Shown one piece after another: positions 1 to 4,984 of a stretch of DNA of 8,726 nt; the stretch's first letter is position 1, and every line of letters begins with the position of its first letter. The stretch lies in assembly GCA_003491925.1 (NCBI GenBank), contig DNAU01000002.1, positions 1 to 8,726 of the forward strand, in the 5' to 3' direction. The position numbers were made by a program, and so were the translations under genes. The stretch comes from Chloroflexota bacterium (lineage in GTDB: Bacteria; Chloroflexota; Dormibacteria; Aeolococcales; Aeolococcaceae). Under the pieces are notes generated by a model that was not told where the DNA came from, ran no database searches, and saw nothing but the letters and a program-made list of their open reading frames with translations.

Positions 1-1
1 T

Positions 2-583
2 CCGCCGTCGCCGCGCGGCGTGCCGCAGACCGAGGTCATCTTCGACATCGACGCCAACGGCATCCTCAACGTCACCGCCCATGACCGGGGCACCGGGAAG
101 CAGAACAAGGTGACCATCACCGGCTCCACCACCCTCAACAAGGACGAGGTGGAGCGGATGGTCAAGGAGGCCGAGTCCAACGCCGAGGAGGACCGCCGCA
201 AGGCGGAGGCCATCGAGACCAAGAACCGTGCCGAGCACCTCGCCTTCCAGGCCGAGAAGGCACTCAAGGACGCGGGCGACAAGGTGCCCGCCGACCTGCG
301 CACGGATATCGAGGGCAAGATCGCCGCGGTGCGCGACGCCATCTCCAAGAACGACGACGCCGCCGTCAAGAAGGCGCACGACGCGCTCCAGGCTGAGATC
401 CAGAAGATCGGCGAGGCCGTGTACGCGTCGTCGGGTGCGGGGTCGTCCAGCGGACCGTCCGGTCCGGCGCCGGAGTCCGGCGGCGGCGGCGCGGCTCCCG
501 AGGGCGGTGCGGGCGGTTCGCCGTCCGGCTCCGACGGATCGAGCGGCGACGACGTCGTGGACGCCGAGTTCAAGGAGGTCTGA
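2..583 (+). CDS. dnaK: Chaperone protein DnaK (Hsp70), C-terminal part; 5' end outside window
   Basis: This is the C-terminal third of the Hsp70 chaperone DnaK, which binds exposed hydrophobic peptides and releases them through ATP-driven cycles with DnaJ and GrpE in the cytoplasm. The reading frame is open to the window edge. It starts inside the substrate-binding beta domain (PRGVPQTEV, FDIDANGILNV, a highly conserved Hsp70 signature), continues through the helical lid (NKDEVERMVKEAE onward, about residues 50-145 of the visible part) and ends in a Gly/Ser/Pro-rich linker followed by DDVVDAEFKEV, the usual acidic DnaK tail. The GTG at position 20 is an internal valine, not a start, because the PPSPRG before it is normal DnaK sequence. 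The next gene is convergent, so no grpE or dnaJ follows directly, unlike the common actinobacterial dnaK-grpE-dnaJ order. The family assignment is certain. Confidence 0.97.
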   Translation, partial: PPSPRGVPQTEVIFDIDANGILNVTAHDRGTGKQNKVTITGSTTLNKDEVERMVKEAESNAEEDRRKAEAIETKNRAEHLAFQAEKALKDAGDKVPADLRTDIEGKIAAVRDAISKNDDAAVKKAHDALQAEIQKIGEAVYASSGAGSSSGPSGPAPESGGGGAAPEGGAGGSPSGSDGSSGDDVVDAEFKEV

Positions 584-644
584 GCCGGAAGACCTTCGGG
601 CGTGCTGGGCGGGGCGCAGGTGGCTGCTCCGCTCGGCACGCACG

Positions 645-866
645 TCCGGCGCCTGTCGGCGCCGGCATGCTCGTGCTCGGCAGCATTGCAGCTGCTGCCT
701 GCGCAAGGCCTCGCTCCTCAGCGCACCTCCACCCCGCCTGCTCGCTGCGATTCCGGCTCGGTGGGGCGAGGCACTCGGCGCGCTGTGCTCGGCGGCGTTG
801 CATCGCCGCCTGCGCAAACCCCACTCGCCAGTCAGCGCCCCCTGCCCCTCATCCGCTCCGCTGCCA
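645..866. repeat. Two imperfect tandem copies (~110 bp) of a hairpin-bearing unit in the dnaK 3' gap
   Basis: The 584-872 gap between convergent genes shows no convincing coding sequence. It holds two diverged copies of one unit, about 645-751 and 752-866. Each begins with TCCGGC, contains TGCTCGGC leading into a hairpin, then TGCGCAA, then CAGCGC, and runs to the next TCCGGC. In copy 1 the hairpin arms are GGCAGCA (679-685) and TGCTGCC (693-699). In copy 2 they are GGCGGCG (791-797) and CGCCGCC (804-810). The loops both begin TTGCA. Both differences in the left arm (A to G twice) are matched by T to C changes in the right arm, so pairing is preserved. A REP-like element or a bidirectional terminator is possible; there is no U-tract. 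The right edge abuts the stop codon of the minus-strand gene. Confidence 0.6.
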
Positions 867-872
867 TCCGGC

Positions 873-1208
873 TCAAGTTAGGGCCGGTGGCTCCTCGCGC
901 CGATAGCGCTCTACCAGCTCCGCGAAAATGCGCTTCCCCTCATCAGCCTCGAGCCAGGTGGCGGTGAAGTCGCCGGGCAGCTCGACCTCGGCGCGCCAAG
1001 CCGGGACATCGGCGGGGTCCACGCCGCCCACCGCAAGAGAGCACGTATTGTGGCGCGCACGAAAGTAGAAGAGTTCGCCGGAGGGAAGCCGGCCCTCCAT
1101 CTGCACCGGCGCCGCATACGTGGTAACCGTCGCCTCGCAGCCATGCAAGCGGAGTGCGCCGGCGACGCCATCCCAGGCCTGCATCCGGAGCCGAAACCAC
1201 TCCTCCAC
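873..1208 (-). CDS. Hypothetical protein, 111 aa
   Basis: A small soluble protein of no family I can name. It has no signal peptide, membrane segment or recognisable catalytic motif. The sequence looks like a compact alpha/beta fold: an N-terminal helix (EEWFRLRMQAWDGV), a central part that reads as antiparallel strands (EATVTTYAAPVQMEGRLPSGELFYFRARHNTCSLAVGG), and a C-terminal helix (DEGKRIFAELVERYRRE). The amino-acid composition is that of a real protein, with conserved-looking aromatic and Gly positions. The GTG start is supported by a -10 box TAGACT on the minus strand (1219-1224) ten bases upstream, implying a leaderless or nearly leaderless transcript. It is convergent with dnaK and divergent from the clgR-like gene, so it is probably a single-gene unit. 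Function unknown. Confidence 0.7.
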   Translation of the reverse strand: MEEWFRLRMQAWDGVAGALRLHGCEATVTTYAAPVQMEGRLPSGELFYFRARHNTCSLAVGGVDPADVPAWRAEVELPGDFTATWLEADEGKRIFAELVERYRREEPPALT

Positions 1209-1218
1209 GGCGACAGGC

Positions 1219-1224
1219 AGTCTA
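1219..1224 (-). promoter_or_regulatory. Putative -10 box (TAGACT) of the 111-aa hypothetical gene
   Basis: Read on the minus strand, TAGACT fits the TANNNT -10 consensus of high-GC bacteria. Only ten bases separate it from the GTG at 1208, so transcription would begin at or within a few bases of the start codon. No Shine-Dalgarno sequence lies in that gap. The same hexamer stands in front of the small basic gene at 7127. No -35 element is obvious. Confidence 0.45.
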
Positions 1225-1272
1225 CGGTGGCCAGGTCCTGAAACTCCGACCTCAGTGCGTGTCCGGCGCCGC

Positions 1273-1291
1273 GCTGGGTATCACGCCCAGC
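1273..1291. repeat. Inverted repeat in the divergent promoter gap
   Basis: GCTGGG (1273-1278) and CCCAGC (1286-1291) are perfect 6-bp arms around the 7-base loop TATCACG. It lies between two divergently transcribed genes, so it cannot be a terminator for either. It could be an operator or chance dyad symmetry in GC-rich DNA; nothing else in the gap supports one over the other. Confidence 0.25.
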
Positions 1292-1346
1292 CCGCGCTGG
1301 CCGCCGACCCCTGGCGCGTCGTCGCGGCCGCTGCTCGAATCTACCC

Positions 1347-1355
1347 TGCTACACT
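1347..1355 (+). promoter_or_regulatory. Putative extended -10 promoter (TGC-TACACT) of the clgR-like/clpP operon
   Basis: TGCTACACT combines the TGN extension with a TANNNT hexamer (1350-1355). The GTG start of the regulator at 1365 is nine bases downstream, so the mRNA would be leaderless or have a leader of one or two bases. The sequence GCGAA (1360-1364), which resembles one half of the TTCGC-N5-GCGAA sites described for ClgR, lies at the expected transcription start. The partner half is not present at the expected distance, so autoregulation is only a suggestion. Confidence 0.5.
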
Positions 1356-1364
1356 TTCAGCGAA

Positions 1365-1793
1365 GTGATATCTGCTCACAGCGAAACAGCCGGGGAGGTG
1401 CGAAGGGCCCTGGGGGCCTCCCTGCGGCGTCACCGGGACGCCGAGGGGCGGACGCTGAGTGCCGTCGCCGCCGAGGCGGGGTGCTCCCCCGCCCACCTCT
1501 CCGAGGTCGAGCGCGGACGCAAGGACGTCTCGACGGAGCTGCTGGTGGCCATCGCCTACGCCCTGCACGTCCCCATCGCGGGCCTCTATACCGAGGTCTC
1601 CGAGAGCCTCGCCCCGGCGTCCGACGGGCCGCTGTGGCCTGTGGATCCCCGCGCGCGCCTGGAGATGGCGGCCGGCCAGCTCAGCCGCGACGGGCTCCGC
1701 GCCGTCGCCGAGTTCGGCACCTTCATGGCCATGGGCGGCGGGGAGCCGCCCCGGCGGCGGATCGGCTTCGTCCCCCAGCCTCCAGGGCGGTGA
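1365..1793 (+). CDS. clgR: XRE-family transcriptional regulator, ClgR-like (clp gene regulator)
   Basis: A 142-residue DNA-binding protein with an N-terminal XRE/Cro helix-turn-helix (about residues 12-73). The stretch SPAHLSEVERGRKDVSTELL and the following ALHVPIAGLYTEVSESL closely match ClgR of actinobacteria, which activates clp protease genes and often its own gene. The C-terminal half (residues 85-142) is Pro/Arg-rich at its end and shows no known domain. The GTG at 1365 is preferred because the extended -10 at 1347-1355 lies just upstream; a second GTG at 1398 would remove residues before the HTH but has an ill-spaced purine run. The stop codon is ten bases before the clpP ATG, so the two genes are almost certainly cotranscribed, as expected if it controls ClpP supply. 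The XRE call is very sure; ClgR orthology rests on sequence similarity and context. Confidence 0.85.
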   Translation: MISAHSETAGEVRRALGASLRRHRDAEGRTLSAVAAEAGCSPAHLSEVERGRKDVSTELLVAIAYALHVPIAGLYTEVSESLAPASDGPLWPVDPRARLEMAAGQLSRDGLRAVAEFGTFMAMGGGEPPRRRIGFVPQPPGR

Positions 1794-1803
1794 GGACGAG
1801 CCG

Positions 1804-2466
1804 ATGACCGTCGTCGTGCCCACCGTCGTCGAGAGCACCGCCCGTGGCGAGCGCTCCTTCGACATCTACTCCCGCCTCCTCCGCGACCGCATCGTCTTCG
1901 TGGGCGGCGAGATCGACGACGACCTGGCCAACCTGGTCACCGCTCAGTTCCTCTTCCTCGAGAGCGAGGACCCCGAGCGCGAGATCTGGCTCTACATCAA
2001 CAGCCCGGGCGGGTCGGTGACCGCCTCCTTCTCCATCTACGACGCGATGCAGTACGTGCAGCCCCCGGTCGGCACCGTCTGTCTGGGGATGGCGGCGAGC
2101 GGCGCGTCGCTGCTCCTCTGCGCCGGCACCCCGGCGAGGCGCTTCGCCCTCCCCAACTCCGTGGTCATGATCCATCAACCGTGGAGTCCCGGTCTGAAGG
2201 GCAAGGCGGGCGACATCGACATCTACGCCCGCGAGATCCTCCACCAGCGCGACCAGCTGGTCGCCATGTACTCCCGCCACACCGGCAGGGCAGAGGAACA
2301 GGTGGCCCGCGACCTCAACCGGGACCTCTATCTGAGCGCGTCCGAGGCGCTGGACTACGGCCTCACCGACAGGATCGTCGAGCACCGCCCCGACCAGCGG
2401 GTGGGTCCCGCGACCGCGACCGCCACCGCCACCACCGCCATTCCTCCGGCCGACGCCGGCGGGTGA
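1804..2466 (+). CDS. clpP: ATP-dependent Clp protease proteolytic subunit ClpP
   Basis: Serine peptidase subunit that forms a barrel of two heptameric rings and degrades proteins fed in by ClpX or ClpC. At 220 residues it has the usual family length. The catalytic triad is visible: Ser99 in GMAASGAS, His124 in MIHQP, and Asp174 in NRDLYLSA. The substrate-binding stretch YINSPGGSVTASFSIYDAMQ (62-81) is also intact. The N-terminus is short, without an obvious propeptide. Residues 203-211 are an ATATATATT low-complexity run, so the tail is probably disordered. The ATG at 1804 is chosen because ClpP homology begins just after it and GAGGA (1792-1796) lies seven bases upstream; the open frame before it overlaps the clgR-like gene in another phase and is not ClpP. 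Only one clpP is seen here, although actinobacteria usually have a clpP1-clpP2 pair, so a partner may lie elsewhere. Confidence 0.96.
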   Translation: MTVVVPTVVESTARGERSFDIYSRLLRDRIVFVGGEIDDDLANLVTAQFLFLESEDPEREIWLYINSPGGSVTASFSIYDAMQYVQPPVGTVCLGMAASGASLLLCAGTPARRFALPNSVVMIHQPWSPGLKGKAGDIDIYAREILHQRDQLVAMYSRHTGRAEEQVARDLNRDLYLSASEALDYGLTDRIVEHRPDQRVGPATATATATTAIPPADAGG

Positions 2467-2478
2467 GGGCACCTCACC
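2462..2478. terminator. Hairpin across the clpP stop codon, candidate terminator
   Basis: GGTGAGG (2462-2468) and CCTCACC (2472-2478) form a perfect 7-bp stem with a 3-base loop GCA. The clpP stop codon TGA (2464-2466) lies inside the left arm. No T-run follows, so this is not a classical intrinsic terminator, but U-less hairpins are common at gene ends in high-GC bacteria. Being symmetrical and placed between convergent genes, it could serve both clpP and the B12-regulator operon, whose last stop codon is 53 bases away. Confidence 0.4.
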
Positions 2479-2530
2479 GGATCGGCCCGGCCGCGGACTC
2501 ACGCGCGACGGCAGGTGGTAGGTCAGTTGC

Positions 2531-3397
2531 TCAAAGTGTCCCGCCACCCGACGGCATGAGGGCTCGGCGTCCATCGCCGCGGAGGAGGAGCGCCGCAGCC
2601 TCCTCCGTGCTCTGACTGACTGAGACGCCGGCAGGGAGAGGGAGGGCGACGCCGATCGCGGCGGCCCCCCCGACCACCACGGGCACTGTCGCTCGGCGGC
2701 GCAACTCCCGGACCAGCGGCACCAGAGCTCGGGCCGGAGGCTTCGTGGTCACCACCACCCCGACCGCCCACACGGGATCCAGCCCCGCCACGAAGGCGAC
2801 GAAGGCCTCGGTCGGGACGTTGGCGCCGAGGTCGTGGACCTCGAATCCCTCGGCCCGCAGCACATCGGCGAGCAGCGCGCTGGGGAGCGAGTGCATCTCC
2901 CCCGCCGGCGCACCCAGCATGATCCTCCCCCGGTGACGTCCGCGCCGGCTCACGTGCGCGCCCGCGCGGCCGATGAGGCGGTGCGCGATGGCGCTGGCGC
3001 GGTGCTCGTCGGCGACGCTGGCGGCACCGGCAGCCCAGCGCTCCCCCACCTCGCGCATCGCGGCACCGATCAGCTCGATGTCGATCGCCCGGGCGGTGGC
3101 CCCTGACGCCAGAGCCTCGTGGATCACGGTCCACGCCCCCGCCTCGTCGCCCGCCAGAAGCGTGTTGACCAGGCGGCCGACGCGAAGCTCGTGACGAGGA
3201 CGGCCCCGTCGCCCCCGCTCCGTCGGGGCCGCGGGCGTGGGGGCCAGAGCCTCGAGGTCGCTGCGGCGCACCAGCCAGCCGCCTCCCACCCGCCGGGCCG
3301 GCAGCCTCCCGGTGCGCACGTAGCGGTAGACGGTCATGTAGTGCAGGCCGAGCAGGTCACTGGCCTCGCGCAGGCCGATCTCGTCGCCGTCGCTCAC
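2531..3397 (-). CDS. B12-binding transcriptional regulator with excisionase/MerR-type HTH (CarH/LitR-like)
   Basis: A 288-residue regulator predicted to bind DNA and cobalamin. Residues 7-52 are an excisionase/MerR-like winged helix (LREASDLLGLHYMTVYRYVR, then GRLPARRVGGGWLVRRSDLE). Residues 54-68 are an Ala/Pro/Arg linker. Residues 72-145 form a helical cap domain with W121, nine residues, then E131-H132: the Wx9EH motif that senses the adenosyl group in CarH. Residues 158-275 are the Rossmann B12-binding domain, with E167-M168-H169 where CarH/LitR proteins place the axial histidine, VHDLGANVP, and the GG motif in VVVGGAA. In CarH/LitR proteins, dark adenosylcobalamin-bound tetramers repress and light releases them. 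Here the residue after the Trp is Ala, not His. It is the last gene of a minus-strand operon, 76 bases after the SDR gene. The start is GTG without a clear ribosome binding site. Light sensing is inferred. Confidence 0.88.
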   Translation of the reverse strand: MSDGDEIGLREASDLLGLHYMTVYRYVRTGRLPARRVGGGWLVRRSDLEALAPTPAAPTERGRRGRPRHELRVGRLVNTLLAGDEAGAWTVIHEALASGATARAIDIELIGAAMREVGERWAAGAASVADEHRASAIAHRLIGRAGAHVSRRGRHRGRIMLGAPAGEMHSLPSALLADVLRAEGFEVHDLGANVPTEAFVAFVAGLDPVWAVGVVVTTKPPARALVPLVRELRRRATVPVVVGGAAAIGVALPLPAGVSVSQSTEEAAALLLRGDGRRALMPSGGGTL

Positions 3398-3473
3398 CCG
3401 GACGACACCGTGGAGAGTGGGCAGCCAGGGGTCACGCCGACCGGCCCGACCCGGCCTGAGCGGGGGTCGCTCC

Positions 3474-4466
3474 TCATGGCACCTCCCCGCAGGCGGGCGC
3501 AGGCAGGCCTCTCAGCCGGTCACACAGCTCGACCAGCCGGCGGCGCTCGGCCGCGGTGTCGCTCGCGGCGGTGCGGCGCAGCCGGTGGAGCGGTCGGGGA
3601 CCCCGGTCGAGCCAGAGGGGTGCCCTGTTCAGGACAACTGAGTCCACAACCGCGAGCCAGACCATGGTGTCCGCCCCCTCCGCGACCGTCCGCAGGATCG
3701 GCGCCGTGAGGCGGTGGAAGGTGGGCAGCGCCGTGACCATCCCCGGGGTGCGGGCCCAGCCCGGGTGCACCGCCACCAGGGAGACACCGCGACGCTCGAG
3801 CGCGGATGCGCAGTGGGCGACCAGGCTGACCTGGGCCCGCTTGGCCCGGGCGTAGGCCACCGCCCCGCGATATGTCGCGGGCGTCATCTGGAGGTGGTCG
3901 ACGTCGAGCGGCTCCGTGTACATGCCCCCCGAGGTCACCACGATCACCCGCGAGCCGGGCGCCGCCTCGAGCTGGGGCAGAAGCAGCCGGGTCAGCAGGT
4001 AAGGGCCGATCAGATGGGTGGCCAGGGTGGTTTCGATGCCGTCGGCGGTGCGGGTGAACTCGGGCAGCAGCGCGCCCGCGTTGTGGATGAGGGCGTGGAG
4101 CCGGGGTGCCAGCTCGGCCACCCGCGCGGCGGCCGCCCGCACCGACGCCAGGTCGGAGATGTCCGCGTCCACCACGTCGACCCGCACCCGATCACGGTCG
4201 CGGATCCGCTCCGCGATCGCCTCCCCACGCACCGGGTCCCGCACCAGCAGCACCAGGTCGGCGCCGAGCGCCCCCAGCCGCCGGGCGGCCCAATTGCCCA
4301 ACCCCGACGTGGCCCCGGTGATCGCGACGGTCCTTCCGTCCAACCGGTGGCGCGCCAGCGGCTCGAACCCCTGGGTCCGGCGCCGCACCCGGTAGCCGAT
4401 GCGGCTGAAGCTGCCGGCCACACTCGCTTCGAGGGCCCGGTCCAGCAGCTCGGCCCCCCGCCTCAT
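3474..4466 (-). CDS. Short-chain dehydrogenase/reductase (retinol-dehydrogenase/WWOX-like SDR)
   Basis: A 330-residue NAD(P)-dependent oxidoreductase of the classical SDR fold. The cofactor loop TGATSGLG is at residues 50-57. The acidic DAD at the end of a strand (100-102), HNAGALL (N129-G131), the catalytic serine in VVTSGG (S179), and Y205-x3-K209 in AYARAKRA complete the active site; HPGWARTPG (234-242) is the usual post-catalytic motif. About 40 N-terminal residues before the Rossmann fold and about 60 after the core make it longer than a minimal SDR, as in retinol dehydrogenase- and WWOX-like members. The ATG at 4466 overlaps the stop of the SRPBCC gene (ATGA), indicating translational coupling; the frame extends further upstream but only as a shadow of that gene. 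The substrate is unknown. Its neighbours point to a lipid, isoprenoid or other hydrophobic compound. Confidence 0.93.
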   Translation of the reverse strand: MRRGAELLDRALEASVAGSFSRIGYRVRRRTQGFEPLARHRLDGRTVAITGATSGLGNWAARRLGALGADLVLLVRDPVRGEAIAERIRDRDRVRVDVVDADISDLASVRAAAARVAELAPRLHALIHNAGALLPEFTRTADGIETTLATHLIGPYLLTRLLLPQLEAAPGSRVIVVTSGGMYTEPLDVDHLQMTPATYRGAVAYARAKRAQVSLVAHCASALERRGVSLVAVHPGWARTPGMVTALPTFHRLTAPILRTVAEGADTMVWLAVVDSVVLNRAPLWLDRGPRPLHRLRRTAASDTAAERRRLVELCDRLRGLPAPACGEVP

Positions 4467-4897
4467 GGTGCGGAGAGGATACGGCGCAGCGAGACCAGCG
4501 CCCGGGTGGCGGTGCGGAGGAAGGACGGCGCCAACAACAGGCTGAAGGGCCGAGCGACGCCGCGCAGGGTGAGGCGGGCGTCGTAGGTCACCCGGGAGCC
4601 GCCCTCGGCCCCGCTCACGGTGATCCGGTCCCGGGACCTCAGCCACCTGGTCTCGGCGAGGAGCTCGACGGCTGATCGGCTCAGCTCGGTGACGACGTAG
4701 TGGAGGGTGACGTGCCGTCCCTTCCCGACCTTGACCGTCAGCTCGTAGGCCGATCCCCGACGCGGAGGTCCCGGGTCCAGAGAGCGGGCGGCCACCACGC
4801 TCGGATCCCACTCGGTGGCGTTGCTGAACTCGGCCATGTAGGCGAGGGCCCGTTCCGGGGTCCAGCCGGATCCGAGCGAGGTGACGAAGCGGGCCAT
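4463..4897 (-). CDS. SRPBCC-family protein (polyketide cyclase/START-like lipid-binding fold)
   Basis: A 144-residue protein of the SRPBCC superfamily, a helix-grip fold with a deep hydrophobic cavity that binds lipids, polyketides or other small hydrophobic molecules. The pattern fits the fold: an N-terminal strand and helix with PERALAYMAEFSNATEWDPSV (14-33), alternating strands with charged turns (YELTVKVGKG, HVTLHYVVTEL, DRITVSGAEGGSRVTYDARLTL), and a long C-terminal helix (APSFLRTATRALVSLRRIL). No catalytic residue can be named. It is the first gene of the minus-strand operon. GGAGG lies six bases before the ATG at 4897, and the stop overlaps the SDR start by four bases. The context suggests it carries or presents the substrate of the adjacent oxidoreductases; that is inference. 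Confidence 0.85.
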   Translation of the reverse strand: MARFVTSLGSGWTPERALAYMAEFSNATEWDPSVVAARSLDPGPPRRGSAYELTVKVGKGRHVTLHYVVTELSRSAVELLAETRWLRSRDRITVSGAEGGSRVTYDARLTLRGVARPFSLLLAPSFLRTATRALVSLRRILSAP

Positions 4898-4919
4898 GGG
4901 TGTCCTCCGTGGGGTGATC

Positions 4920-4942
4920 GTGCTATATTAGCACTAAATTAG
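4920..4942. promoter_or_regulatory. Palindromic divergent promoter/operator between SRPBCC and FAD-oxidoreductase operons
   Basis: The 87-bp gap between divergent start codons has one AT-rich island. It contains the perfect inverted repeat GTGCTA-TAT-TAGCAC (4920-4934). On the plus strand this reads TGC-TATATT and on the minus strand TGC-TAATAT, so each strand carries an extended -10 element (hexamers 4924-4929 and 4930-4925). Predicted transcription starts are near 4936 (+) and 4918 (-), giving leaders of about 49 and 20 bases, each with a good Shine-Dalgarno sequence. A second partial dyad, CTAA-A-TTAG (4934-4942), overlaps its right end. A protein bound here would cover both promoters. The B12-binding regulator encoded at the end of the minus operon is the natural candidate. 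Confidence 0.6.
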
Positions 4943-4984
4943 GCCGAGGACAGCAGAGCGCCTCCGCCGCCACCCGAGGAAGTC

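Noticed and set aside
581..602. Possible terminator hairpin right after the dnaK stop (GGAAG...CTTCGG)
   Set aside because: The arms pair imperfectly with an almost zero loop and no T-run, so it is not distinguishable from chance.
228..881. Plus-strand open frame continuing past the dnaK stop
   Set aside because: Its first half is a shifted frame of dnaK and the rest crosses the hairpin repeat. The Ser/Arg/Pro-rich translation shows no fold-like pattern.
1350..1364. Full ClgR operator (TTCGC-N5-GCGAA) at the clgR-like promoter
   Set aside because: Only the GCGAA half is present; the expected left half reads TACAC.
1459..1803. Upstream extension of the clpP reading frame (335-codon open frame)
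   Set aside because: This part overlaps the ClgR-like gene in another phase, is Arg/Pro/Ser-rich shadow sequence, and ClpP homology begins only after the ATG at 1804, which has a ribosome binding site.
2510..2519. GGCAGGTGGT after clpP, identical to ten bases of the HIT/DinB repeat
   Set aside because: Only ten GC-rich bases match and there is no periodicity, so it is probably coincidence and not a dispersed copy.
1723..2574. Long minus-strand open frame (283 codons) across clpP
   Set aside because: It is antisense to an unmistakable clpP, rich in Gly/Val/Arg/Ala as expected from a high-GC shadow, and contains no recognisable motif.
4467..4811. Upstream extension of the SDR frame on the minus strand
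   Set aside because: It lies entirely opposite-phase within the SRPBCC gene and has Arg/Pro/Gly shadow composition. The ATG at 4466 overlaps the SRPBCC stop as ATGA, a normal coupled start.
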